Positions 54,001-64,000 of a stretch of 64,000 bases of DNA are shown here, piece after piece; the stretch's first letter is position 1; every line of letters starts with the position of its first letter. The translations under genes were made by a program, and so were the position numbers. The DNA comes from Klebsormidium nitens. Its lineage: Eukaryota; Streptophyta; Klebsormidiophyceae; Klebsormidiales; Klebsormidiaceae. The notes beneath the pieces were generated by a model. It did no database searches, was not told the DNA's origin, and worked only from the letters and a program-made list of their open reading frames with translations. The stretch spans positions 1 to 64,000 of the forward strand of contig DF237104.1 of the NCBI GenBank assembly GCA_000708835.1. Reading direction: 5' to 3'.

Positions 54001-57000
54001 ACAAATCCTCCGAATCGTGAAGATGCAAGACGGCAGTCAAGCGCGGAAAGACAAGCCTCACCTCATAACGACGGCCGTCACGAGCAGCGTGAGCGACGCG
54101 AGGTCGATGTAGTTCCATGCCTGCGCGAAGTAGGGCCAGAAGGTGCCCTTCTTCCGCCGGATCGAGATCGCTTCCGCGATCTCCTTGTAGGCCCCGAAAA
54201 AGATGGAGCACGCCACGATGATCTCCAAACACGCCAGCAAGTAGTCAATCGGCCGCCGGTAGGGCTGCACGTCAGTAGTATCGTTTTTCGGTTAGAATAC
54301 GGCGCATTTGAGATACATGGTTTACTGCCAGGGGGATGGGTGAGGTTAATCTAGGGGTTTAGGGTACTGGGTGCGGATAAGGAGCGGGTGGGTTTGTTTC
54401 CAGATTTTTGGTTTAGTGCGTCGTCCCGGTTTCCGTTTTGCATCTCAACCCGGTTTCTCCTTTGTACCTCAACCTGGCTCATGAACCCGACCTGAACTCC
54501 AAAACTGACCTGCACGTCCACCGCGTTGATGTTGGTGTTGACCGCGATCTTGCCCGCGCGCTGGAAGGTCAGCCGGACCTCCGTGCTCACGAAGAAGTGG
54601 CTCTCGCCTGGAAGAGGGGACGGAGTGAGAAGGGGTCCAAGGTCTTGTTATCGCGAGAGGCGGGGAACCAATACGAAGGGAGATTTTAGGATCAGCGGCT
54701 CTTGCCTGTTGGGGTGCAGGTAAAATCAGGGGGAAGACCACATGCGATGAATCTTTTGGGGGAGTGGAAGGCAGATGAGGATTGCACATTTCTGGACAAT
54801 ATGTCAAACACAGAGAAGCATCTTTTTGGACCTTGCTCTGCTTGAATCTTGCTTGGAAGAAAGCTGAGAAGTACTTCTCATGATACTAGCGCCTGCGGCT
54901 GAAGCAGAGAGCATGAATGACCCACTGGAAAAGAGGGTCGGCGCAATGAATGCTGGTTTGCGTGACAGATCGTATCGCATCGGGGCATACCTCTTTCACA
55001 GATACCACCGATATATTTGGGCAAGAGACGGTTGGGCGGTAGGCAGCGGTGCCACGACGATAGCTACGCGTCGGGACTTCGTCCAGGGAGCAGAACGCTC
55101 GAGTGTACTTCCGAATGAGCGACAAAGGTATAAGTCGGCGGATTTTCAAGCTACTACAGGGACTGAAATTTATGGTACAGTAGTGTGCCAGCTCACCGTT
55201 GTACGTGACCAAGTGCAGCAGTAGGCTGTCGGTAGCGTTGTCCAGGAACAGCCCGTCGGCCAGCGTTTGCAACCGGGCCTGCGCCCCGGCCTGGTCTAAG
55301 TTGATGTCGAAGACTATAGGGAAGCCCGGGTCGCCCTTCCCCGAGTCCTCGCTGTAAAAGCCCATGGGGACCCCGAGGAATGTGATCTCTTCCGGGGAGT
55401 AATAGTCACCGATGTTGGCGACCTGGTCCGGGTTGAACAGAGATGACGTCGGCACGAAGACGGGGTCCACGCCGAAGGGCGCGATGGACTCTCCGTCGAT
55501 GCAGTACTGGAAGAGGCTCAGGAATCTGCGTCGGGACAAGGGAGTGGGGACAGTGGGTACGGGTCAGGCAGTTTCAGAGAATGTATAATACTGGTGGAAG
55601 TAACCAACTGGGGCCCGAAGGGGCTCGAAACAGATTAAAGGGGCGGTGGGGGTCCAGGCAGGGATGAGCAGCACGCAGAGAAGCAAGTGTGAAGGTGGGG
55701 CCTCTTCGAGCAACTCAAACAGGTGCGGAGTCTGTGACAACGGAAGAAAAGCAGGTACGGCAGGGTCAGAGCGAAACAAGGGAAAAATTTGATTACAAGC
55801 CAGTGAGGGGCTTACCGTTTGTCTTTGCAAAGCTCTCCTCCGTATCTCTTCTGCCTCATGTACAGGCCCCCAATAATTCTGCAGAAAGATTCAGAGCACA
55901 TTTCATGCAAGTGAATCAGGACGCGATCGCTAATAAGACGAACTGCGAGATTGTCGATCAAGCCTTCGTTGAGCGTGAAAGAAACAGGACCCTTGCGTTC
56001 AGGGAAAGAAGCTGCAAACTATTTCGTACCTGTTGTGATTGGTCGCGTAGCGGGTCCTTGTGCAGTTGCTGGGGTCGAAAAGGGACTCCTGGTTGTTCAC
56101 AATCACCACTTCAAAGGTCGCACGGTAATCCTGGCCGATCGGTTCTGCTTGGCAGCACGCTGCAGAATATGAAAGAGGCAATTTCGATCGCGCAATCTGA
56201 AGGAGAGGAGAGGATAGAAGAAACGAAGTCTTTCCACAAACCCGTGAAGGACTAATTTGGATCCTCGGGGATGCTTCAATCGGATAGACTGCGCTACAAA
56301 AGTATCACGGTAAAGGTGGCGAATATACGATCTTGACCTATCAATTATGGTCAAGATCGGGAAAATCCAGGATCAAAAGAAGATGGAAAATAGAATTAAT
56401 TGGAAACAAGGTAAGGTGGGTCGCTTTAAGGCAACACCTTGAGACGGCATGAGCCTTGCAGCGTCAGAGTTTTGTGAAACTTTTGCCGTATCCCTTTCGA
56501 TACTAATCAGAAACTCGCTTACGAGCACGTCAGCAAAGACTCTACAGGCTGACAAGGCAGACGTACCGCCGTCGTCGCTCCTGATCTGTCCCGGGGGGCA
56601 CTTGCACAGGTTGTTGGTTCCGCTTCCGCCGGAGGTGGTCGCCAGCACGGTCGCCGGATCCGGGCAGGAGCAGTCCCCGCCGTCGAAAGCGCACTCCACG
56701 GAATTGCAGCCGAAGCTGGCGCCGCAGCGACCGTTGGCCAGCAAGCGGATGGGACACCCGGGCGCGCACTCGCGCTGGTCCTCAGTTGTCACCGTTTCTG
56801 CGCGCCAACGTCTTCTGAATCGTGACTGTCGTTCGCAAATCATATTTTCCTGTTCAATCGCTCAGCTCCCAACACAAATCCTCTCAAATACTGCATTTGC
56901 TTATCAGAGATTATCACAGAAGTATATACTCGGAAAGCCATTGGAGAAGAAGCTTGCAGCCATGCCAGTGGAAGTCGCTAGAAGCAGCGCAGATCGGTCT

Positions 57001-60000
57001 TGGATCCAGACACACAGGCGCCGCTGAGCATGGATTGACATCAGTCGCCCTTACTTTCCATGACAAGACCTGTTGTATCACCAAACAATTTGTTCAAGAT
57101 ATGAGCCCTGTAGGCAAAGGGAGAGTCTCCAAGGGACAAAAGCACTACCATTTGCATCTTGCAAATGTCGGACAGACGATTGGCACGGAAGATCGAAACA
57201 AAAGCTGTGGTCGAATAAGTTTTGCGCCTCTGCAAGGAAGGAGCTACTCACGAGGAAGGCCTTTGTCCTTGGGCGACACGTACACTGTCCCAGTCATCGA
57301 TGATCCAAAGCGGGAGTCCAGGTATTCGTATACACCAGGCTGAGTGAATACTTGTGTGAAAGAGAAGGCTGATGTTGCGGTTTGAGCTGCAAAAAAAACA
57401 GTTCGTGAGTCTGGTGCTCAAATAGAGCAAATGATCTCCACTTCGAGGTTGGCGAATCCTCAGCCTAATCTTCAAATTCATAGCTGAAAGTCAGTGAAGC
57501 AACTTGAAGAAAGGTCCGCTGCAGGTTTCCACGACGAGAGTCCGCCAATCGAAACCTGGTAATGAAGAATACCGAAGCCAATTTGATCTCATGCTGAGGA
57601 GCGGCTGCTTGACGTCAGACTATTCGCAGGCGAAAGCGGAACAACAGGTCCATTCACCAAGTTGCGTAAAGCACCGCAAAAAGCAACCGACAAACCCCTG
57701 TATCTTTTCAAGAAGGAGAAGATATTATCGAGGCTGTCGGTGGCTCTCACTCTAGCATTTGATTGATCCAAACCGAGCTGCTTCTGACCATACAAACTGT
57801 CAAGCGCAGGTTGAACAAGCTGTCCACCAAAAGCCCCTTCTGGGATCGTAACATAGGTTTCGTCCAGATACCTTCGAGTCCTCACCTGCTTTGAGAACGT
57901 TATCGGACCGAACGACACATGGCACAGGGTCCGTTAAGAAGCTGCCATTTTCCCCAGCTCCAACGTTTTCGGGGCTGCATAAGCTGCCAGTCGAGATGAC
58001 TCGCCGGCCAGTTCCGAATCCGTTGAAGATGTCAGCGGAATCTTGCATGTTTTGGCCTGCAGAAGCGGAGGCTCTCGTGAGCGACCAAATCCGCAGCGTT
58101 CAAGACATAAGCTGTTGAAACAGCTTGCGAGTGGTCTTTTACAATCGAAAAAGGTTCCGGACAAAGCGCAACCGTCAGCCTTAACAAACCTTTCCTAGAT
58201 GGATCTTATGTCAGCCAAGCAATCTGGCAATTAAGGTGGATCTGATTGTCGAAGCAAACGCTAGTCTAGAATGCTTTAAAGCACGCAGGACTATAAGGCC
58301 TGGACGTCCCTTTTAAATGCAACCTGAAAGCAGATCAACCTTGCAGCAACTAAACAAGGATCTAGATCTGGCCTGCATACCTGCAGTTGAAGACGAAGGA
58401 TAGGCATATAGCTTGCCTTTGACAGCGTGTGGAAAGTCATCCGCCCAGACAAACTGGATGGAGTCTCCCGCGGTGATATTTGTGACGTAGTGCACGTCCA
58501 GCTTCCACGGAAGCACAACGTTGACTGCGAGTACAGATGATATGAATATTGCTGCCCTCAGTTTAGGTGCTTCCGTGCTTCGAAGGAGAACAGAATAAAT
58601 TGCGAGGGGCTAGGGTTTCAGCGACTTGCGCATGCAGCAGATCCTCGCAGCCGTTCATTCAGCCGCTAAGAAGCATCAGAAACGTTGTTGCTGCTAAAAG
58701 GATCAGCTTAGTACACATGGACGGGTTGAGTCTGCAGGTGTAACAAGGCCGTAAAATGAGCCCCGTGCGAGGTCGACTCGAAAACGCCGGTCAGAGATGC
58801 AGTCCCAGTGTTCATCAACCCAGCACTGGCACCCTACATCCAATCTGGTATGCAGTCTAAAGCTTGTTCTCAACCACCAGGATAGACCATGCAATTCGGA
58901 CCTCCAGTGCGCCCAAGCTGGCACGCGCTCACCGAGATTGCAGTTGTTGACTTCCTGCTGAACAACCTGAGCGTCCGTGTCGTGCAGGTGATTGCCAACA
59001 TTGACGAGGTCCGCGTCGCTGAGCGTGAAACCGATGGTTTCGTAGAGCGCGTTTTCTAGGATAGTGATGAAGCGATTCTGCTCTGGCTGGGAGATGTTGT
59101 ACGGACTGCCTGCGCCATACTTTCTCTCCAGAACAGCCTGCACAAGTTCGAAAAACTCTGAGCAGAGAGAAAGGGCCTAGGTAAAAGATCAGGAAGTGGC
59201 ACGCTTTGGCCAGGTTCTCAATCCAAGATCGTCAAGTTCCCAGCCCATTCAATTCACCGATATCTCAACCGCAATCAGGCTTGTCCAGGTGAAATCGATT
59301 CTGCCAGTCCAGTTGGGACTTCACCAGGGATTCTCAGGCCGCTGAGGCTGTGAGAATACACAGCGCGGACGATTCTGAAAAGTGTTGTTAAGAGGTTCTC
59401 ATTTTACTCTTGAACAAGAAGTAAAGGCATTTGGATTATCAAGCTCAAGCAGACAATGATCTAAGCTTAACTGATCTCACAAAGACCCGGGGGAAAGCTT
59501 GAAATGCAGAGATAATCTTATGCTTTCTTGGAAACGAGCAAGCTAGGTGAGTACACGATCCTCACATGCAGAGCGTCCACGTCAGCAGACGTCAGCGTCG
59601 TGCTGGTCGTCGCGTCCGTGTAGGAGCACCCCGGCAGCGTAGCAGGGCCCCCAAAATAAGCACAGAAGAAGCCGAGCATCTTAGGCCCCGTTGTGGTTGG
59701 GGGCATATAATACTTAGCCAGGCAGGAGTCGATGATCCAAGTGTTGAGGGCTCTCGACACGGCCGTGGCCAGATTGCGAAAGCGTTGGACGTCCGTGTTC
59801 CCAAACTGCTGCCAGTAGAGCTCGGTTCCGGTTCCGGCCTGGGAGAGGCGCCGGCCGGAAGACGCGAGGCGGCGACGCCCTCCTGTGAGGTCGGAGCCCT
59901 TGACGGGTGCTTGTGCGCGCGCGGTGAGAGTAGCCGCCTGGTCAGGGTGTTCGGACACGTAGATGGGGTCGACTGCAGGCGAAAGGAATCAACAGAACGC

Positions 60001-63000
60001 ATGCTACTCTTTGTTCTGAGTATGATCCAGGGTGTTTTCAGGTTCACAGCAACGCTGATCTAATGTAAAGACTTGGATTTAGGATTAAGCAGATTGTTGA
60101 GGTTTAAGCTTCTCGCTGCAGGAAAGTTTCTATCATACTGGTCCATACCTTCTGAGTCGCCTTTTCTGAGAGACAGAGTCGTCTATTTTCAGCTGCGGAG
60201 GTCACGCACCGAACGTGCAAGATAAAGATTTGCCCCTTTTTGTAAAGTCGCTTCTAGTCAGGCAAATCCGACTCAAGGGATAAGGCCAAAGCAGGACAGC
60301 CATTATACATAGCGCCGATTCTCAGAAGAGGGATCATCCAACTTCAATCTGCCTGATAGCTAGGGTAAAGCAAAAGTGTTTCGTGATCCATTCGAGTGGC
60401 GAGTCCGCATCGAAAGATCGGAATCTTGTGCACTCAGGAACGGAATTGCACCATTCATGAGGAGTCGGTGGCCAAAACTTACGGGTGCAGACCCTGCCGC
60501 TGGCCGTGAAAAAGGAGTCGTGCTTGCTACTGTTGGCAAGGGACACAATCTGAATAGAAACGCGCACGGGGCTTTTGTCACGCTTTCACACGGCAATACA
60601 GTGGTAGGAGCTAGGGCACATGAGCAATTTTGCAAAGCCTTGTCCGAATGCAGCCGCACTGGATGAAAGCCCGAAAGCGAAGGCACTTGGGATGCATCTA
60701 ACCCAGGAGAATATCGTACAGCCTACAACTTAGGAAAGGAACATATCAAGTGCGTAAGCAGATCTTGATGAAACTGCATGATGCCTTGTATAACGACACG
60801 AAGACGCGAGTTGACAAGAATCTGATGTATCCACCGACTAAACAGCTACAACGACAGGTTTTTGGAAGACCCGATGCTTCGTAGTAGGGATGCGGTGCGG
60901 AAAGGAGGCGCCCTCGACAACTAGGGGCGTATACGTAACCAACATCGCAAAGGGTTAAAGGGAGGGTTCAGACGTCGCGCTTCTCACTTGGAGACAGTTC
61001 AGGTTCTGGTAAGGGTCCAAGGCCGTGACATTCGCATTGCAAAGCCCAATGCAGTCGACGAAGAGGCCGGCCAAGGTGCGGTCGTTGACGTTCGAACAGG
61101 CGTCCACAGCACATCCGACGCTCTTTGCGCAGATCTGCGGTCGGAAGCAGGAGACGGACTGAGGAAGCGTTCGCGGGGGAACTCGGAATAGGACGTCTTT
61201 TAGCTCTGAGGTTGGACTAGCACATTCGAAGGCTCGATCTGAGGACGTACATAACCGCTTTGCGCTGAAAACGCTCATGGAGGCGCAAGGACGAAGACAT
61301 TCAAAAGTTGGATATACAAATCGCCGACGACTTGCACTCGGAGCCCCACAGACCACGGGTCGCCCCCACGCTCCCGCCCGCTTCATGCCGAGCGCCCATG
61401 AAGTGCAGAAACCATCCTGTAATTATTCCACGAAAGGAGCCAAGCAAGACAGGTGAAGAAAGCCTAGCCGGGCACAAAAGGTAGACAATCAGCTCACCGA
61501 GCGGCAGCGGACCAGATCCGACTCCGCGTCCGGCTTGCAGGTGCCCCAGCTCGACAGTTTGATGTCTTCAGCCGCGCCCAAAGGATCTACAATCTGTGTG
61601 GTCGCCTTTCCTGACACACCGTCACCGGGGGACGTCAGGCGGACCTCCCAGGTGCCGTTGGGGAGGTTCAAGGTCGTCTCGTACGCGCCCGACTGGTCGG
61701 CAAACCTCTGATTGGTGTCAAACCTGCAGGGTTGGATATCCGGAGTGAACATCTGCGTTCTAATCGTCTCTGGTTGGAACAATGGTCGTCGCTTTCAACC
61801 AGAATCACGTTCCTAATGGCGGGGGTGTGCAGAGGGGGGAGCGGGGAGAAGCAGGCATGCGCACTGGTTCTTGTTGAAGTGGGCCTCGGTGTGAGTCCTT
61901 CTTTGCAGCTTCTTAGGTACGCTCCGCAACAGCAGGATGTACTTCAAGAAACGAGTTCGTCCTCGCACTTGGATCAGGCCCCCGGGATAGGCCGCTTCTT
62001 GGCGTGCTTTCAAACACGTTGACCGCCCTTCGAACACTGCAAACGGTCATCCCCTGCAAAGCCCGTCTTCCCTCGAATATCTCTGTCAAGGGGAAAAGCA
62101 TTATCGAAGGGGCAAATACTCATCACGTGCTCGACCAGAATGCACGCAAAAACAGCTTGTTTCCCCCTCTTAAGGGTCCAAAAACTGTATGCCGACGTTA
62201 CAAGACAAGCTGGGACTTCAACCAGCTTCGTCGCCCTAACATAAACCGGATCGTTTTGTATGCAAGCCAACTCACCAGCACAGATTGTCCGGATACGTCA
62301 TGCACACGTTCCATTCCGCGTCGGCCTGATCCTGCGCGGTCTTGAAGTCGGTCTCAAACGAGACCGCTACCGGGACTGTGTCCATTGCCCCGCAGTCGGG
62401 GGTACACCCAAAGCGCCCAAATCCGTTGAACTCGATGGGGCGGTCGCAGACTCCATCGCCGCACACTGGGTCCGCCCAGATGGTATTCACAAACGTATCG
62501 TTGATGTACGCGTAAATGTCGTTGGCGTACGTGAAGCTGCTGCCCTGAAAATAAAGAAGAGGGGAAATGTCACTTAAGCTACAGCACCCACGGTTGACAA
62601 GCACAGTAGCAAAATTTAAGAGAGCAGTCTCAGCAATGTCCAACCATGGGGGAAAATGTCCTCAGCTACAGCCCCCATGGTTAGTCCTGCAGTCTCTTCC
62701 ACAAAAAGCACGCAATACAAAAAAGCGGCCCAGTCATTCACAGGTCTTTATCATCATCACTGGATTGATGGAGCTCGAATAAAACATCCCGAACCCATCC
62801 GAAACATTGACACCTTCCAATGGCAAAAACATTTATCACTACCCGGAAGCCATGGCATTAACAGTTCTAACAGAAGGATCCTCGGGCCCCTTGACCTCGC
62901 ACCCAAGATGTCGTTTTTGACAGAGACTTCGGTAGCTTCCACAAAGGCGAAGAGAGTGGTATATCGTCGACTTCTGCAAACTTCGCACCTAATGACTTGC

Positions 63001-63493
63001 AGAGTGGCAGTGCAACATCTTGGGTGCGAGTTTAAGGTGCCCGAGGTGTGATTTTAGAGTACAAGCTGTGAACTGTTTGAAACACAAACAAGCGTGGCTC
63101 CAGCGCACCTCTGGCAGAATTGCAGAGTTGGCCGTGGTCAGCTGGTACACGAGCGCACTGTTCTGCTGCATGTACAGGACAGTCATGTACAGGCCCGTAA
63201 AGATAAGGAACGACAGCAGGTTGCAGTATTGCGTCTGCCGGTACTTGGTCTCCTTGATGATGTCATAGACGCGGGAGACAATTGTGCGATCCTGTCTGCG
63301 AGCACAAAGGAGGGAGACTCAATCGGGGCTGGTTAGCCAAAATAGAGAAGCATGATAAGAAGCTTGAATTGGGTCAGAGGGGGAGTGGCCTTGTGGACTG
63401 TTTCTGAAATATTCGACCTTCAAACGCCCATGCAGTAGCGAGAATTACTCACCCTCCACAAAGGGTCTGGTAGGGTGCACTGGCCTGCGGCAT
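48078..63493 (-). CDS. Polycystin (TRPP)-like cation channel with LNR and cupredoxin-like ectodomain
   Basis: Predicted membrane cation channel. Exons: 63493-63453, 63295-63109, 62544-62276, 61723-61498, 61134-60988, 60549-60483, 59972-59566, 59137-58933, 58524-58381, 58056-57886, 57386-57252, 56797-56567, 56159-56030, 55525-55197, 54607-54510, 54264-54062, 53279-53082, 52545-52365, 51786-51727, 51436-51333, 51017-50981, 50505-50338, 49831-49703, 49052-48921, 48495-48333, 48148-48078 (4,233 nt, about 1,410 aa; every phase agrees). S1 lies at about 38-56 (NLLSFLIFTGLYMTVLYM), then a cysteine-rich extracellular region of some 850 residues, S2-S6, and a polar, charged cytoplasmic tail. The 14-codon first exon was chosen because it supplies ATG, a strong donor and the required phase 2. 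The last exon is uncertain: without the final splice the frame would stop at 48184. No ciliary targeting signal was identified. Confidence 0.85.
48160..48235 (-). repeat. Copy of polycystin exon-25 end and donor
   Basis: The end of exon 25 (GMDDGDG and donor, first intron base 48332) recurs 157 bp downstream with its own GT donor at 48175. The match covers about 50 bases, including GGCATGGATGACGG and the preceding acidic codons. The copy overlaps the region where the C-terminus must be decided, so either donor could be used. Confidence 0.8.
48496..48845 (-). repeat. Array of about a dozen 21-24 bp units resembling the exon-25 acceptor
   Basis: On the plus strand the unit is roughly CTGTCCGAAAAGCAGNAAC. 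Its reverse complement GCTTTTCGGACAG matches the real acceptor of exon 25 (TTTCCGGACAG, first exon base 48495). Units run back from that acceptor through most of the 425-bp intron. Many keep a CAG, so this intron carries a run of possible 3' splice sites. Confidence 0.85.
50505..50605 (-). repeat. Degenerate C-rich tandem repeat beside polycystin exon 22
   Basis: About three units of some 32 bp contain AACCCCCCGAAAA-like cores (plus strand near 50519, 50550 and 50583). They lie directly upstream, on the minus strand, of the acceptor at 50505. Some units include G/C-rich stretches reminiscent of the junction, but the match to the exon is weak. Confidence 0.6.
52590..53012 (-). repeat. Ladder of polycystin exon-18 acceptor copies
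   Basis: The exon starting at 52545 (IFFMILRILKHM) has three upstream copies of its acceptor and first 20-40 exon bases, starting at about 52663, 52776 and 53004 (offsets 118, about 113 and about 228 bp). Each keeps CAG followed by a close variant of CATCTTCTTCATGAT. Spacer sequence is also shared (GGCTCCGTTGA, GAGTTTGAGAATAGG-like), so whole units of about 115 bp were duplicated. Confidence 0.85.
53341..53435 (-). repeat. Exon-like copy of polycystin exon-17 start
   Basis: A copy of the acceptor and first ~75 bases of exon 17 lies 146 bp upstream of the real one (equivalent first bases 53425 and 53279). It has a CAG acceptor and stays open. It encodes FFAYLAPTSHANGRYEVYD against FVAYLAPTFHARARYEIYE in the real exon. 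Many differences are synonymous or conservative. I found no clear matching donor, so it is called a repeat rather than an exon. Confidence 0.8.
54510..56159 (-). other. Polycystin membrane-proximal extracellular region
   Basis: Exons 56159-56030, 55525-55197 and 54607-54510 encode the extracellular sequence between the LNR and S2. The end (HFFVSTEVRLTFQRAGKIAVNTNINAVDV) resembles the last strand of the polycystin (TOP/PKD_channel) extracellular domain, where it runs into S2. Upstream parts are less conserved but contain acidic loops and paired cysteines (ACCQAEP, SNCTRTR). Confidence 0.7.
56567..56797 (-). other. LNR (Lin-12/Notch repeat)-like exon of the polycystin
   Basis: This single exon encodes CAPGCPIRLLANGRCGASF, then GCNSVECAFDGGDC, the spacing and Asp-Gly-Gly-Asp-Cys ending of a calcium-binding LNR module. 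A second Cys pair (LCKCPPGQ) follows. An earlier cysteine-rich segment in exon 3 (VCGDGVCDRP...FGCTPDC) is LNR/EGF-like but less certain. Confidence 0.8.
57252..58524 (-). other. Cupredoxin-like domain of the polycystin, copper site degenerate
   Basis: Exon 58524-58381 encodes VTNITAGDSIQFVWADDFPH followed by AVKG, like the plastocyanin first half with its His ligand (GFPHNVV in the family). Exon 57386-57252 encodes FTQPGVYEYLDSRFG then SSMTGTVYV, matching the second half. At the ligand positions Cys is replaced by Asp, the second His by Phe, and Met is kept. An intervening exon (58056-57886) inserts about 57 residues with two Cys. Copper binding of the type-1 kind is therefore unlikely; the fold is inferred. 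Confidence 0.7.
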
Positions 63494-64000
63494 TTCTTTC
63501 CTGTCATGTGCACCCAAAGCTTGACCGCCCTGGATTTTAGAAGTGCTGCATCATGCTTTTGTGAGGGTCCCATCTTCGGCACGCTTACGAGATGCTGATG
63601 TTTGAACCTTTACTTTCTTGGCCGCGGCCGCAGAACAAGTTATATTATAGGGGCACATAACGCTGAAGCTCTATATCTGCAAATGCTTCCAAGATGTGTA
63701 ACCCACATCTTCTGTTTTTCTTCGATGTAACGCAGAACTTTGCAAGAGTGGCATACTGGGTTTGTAGACAGCAAAAGCCAAGCCTCGTTTAGCAGATTCC
63801 CACAGCCTACTGCTTCCGAGATAGCGGAAAGACTCCTGCTTGGAAGAAGGACAGGCCAAAGGGAAGAGCAACTAAGGAAAAAACTAGGATGCAAATGAAG
63901 GGAGGGGTTTATGCTTTGGTATTTTGACAGGAGCGGCATGCCCTGTTTCCTGTCTGATCACGTCTAAGATGCTTCGGCAAGTTTAGCCCACACCAAACAT
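63494..64000. other. Right flank, probable polycystin promoter
   Basis: No further exon is needed by the reading frame if 63493 is the start codon. The segment is non-coding as far as I can see and probably holds the 5' untranslated region and promoter of the minus-strand polycystin gene. An additional upstream exon beyond the window cannot be excluded. Confidence 0.45.

Larger units (their letters stand above)
51333..54264 (-). other. Polycystin transmembrane core (S2-S6 and pore exons)
   Basis: Exon 54264-54062 encodes S2 (YLLACLEIIVACSIFFGAY), a basic loop and S3 (WNYIDLASLTLLVTAVVM). Exon 53279-53082 holds the loop before S4 (AYLAPTFHARARYEIYESL). Exon 52545-52365 gives FFMILRILKHM and S5 (ILNFFILWTIVFLGYSFMGH). 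The 60-base exon 51786-51727 is the pore helix and filter, ending LLILGDTS, like the LLGD filter of TRPP channels. Exon 51436-51333 is S6 (FFFWTFNWFIVFIIMNFL). The short exon 51017-50981 follows (IAIAVDAFVDVK), in the place of the post-S6 helix. The filter Asp is present, so a functional pore is plausible. Confidence 0.88.

Overview
This is a nuclear window from a green-lineage eukaryote, most likely a streptophyte (charophyte) alga resembling Klebsormidium. The organism is inferred, not seen directly. The reasons are these. All genes are split by many GT-AG introns (77 in my models, about 470 bp on average). The base composition is near balanced. Four genes belong to families typical of plants: a NERD-type chromatin protein, TWD40-2 of the TPLATE complex, a ubiquitin-like-domain PI4K gamma, and the plant form of U11/U12-65K. 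A polycystin (TRPP) channel sits beside them, a family known from algae and absent from flowering plants. I see no bacterial operons, CRISPR arrays, intact transposons or viral genes.

Layout, left to right: 1-1492 no supported gene; 1493-12322 (-) NERD-like protein (PHD, SWIB, Plus-3, GYF, CCCH; 1,290 aa); 13577-17740 (-) U11/U12 snRNP 65K/RNPC3 (547 aa); 17741-18434 divergent promoter; 18435-29553 (+) TWD40-2 (1,180 aa); 31953-35200 (+) PI4K gamma (575 aa); 36339-39975 (-) NECAP-like protein (279 aa); 39976-40630 divergent promoter; 40631-46344 (+) glycerol kinase (590 aa); 48078-63493 (-) polycystin-like channel with LNR and cupredoxin-like ectodomains (about 1,410 aa). Exon chains were built by hand from splice sites, frame continuity and family alignment. 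In all seven genes the exon lengths sum to a whole number of codons.

Three neighbours (TWD40-2, PI4K gamma, NECAP) belong to clathrin-mediated endocytosis and phosphoinositide signalling. The other genes act in RNA-directed or chromatin silencing, minor splicing, glycerol metabolism and ion conduction. There is no sign that they are co-transcribed.

The most unusual signal is in the introns. In at least four of the seven genes, a stretch containing an intron-exon junction (splice site plus about 30-90 bases of exon) has been duplicated in tandem into the adjoining intron. These form ladders of decoy donors or acceptors, often spaced 100-176 bp and repeatedly near 145-148 bp. One copy in the polycystin gene still reads as a recognisable exon. 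A related 21-24 bp array repeats an acceptor-like motif about a dozen times.
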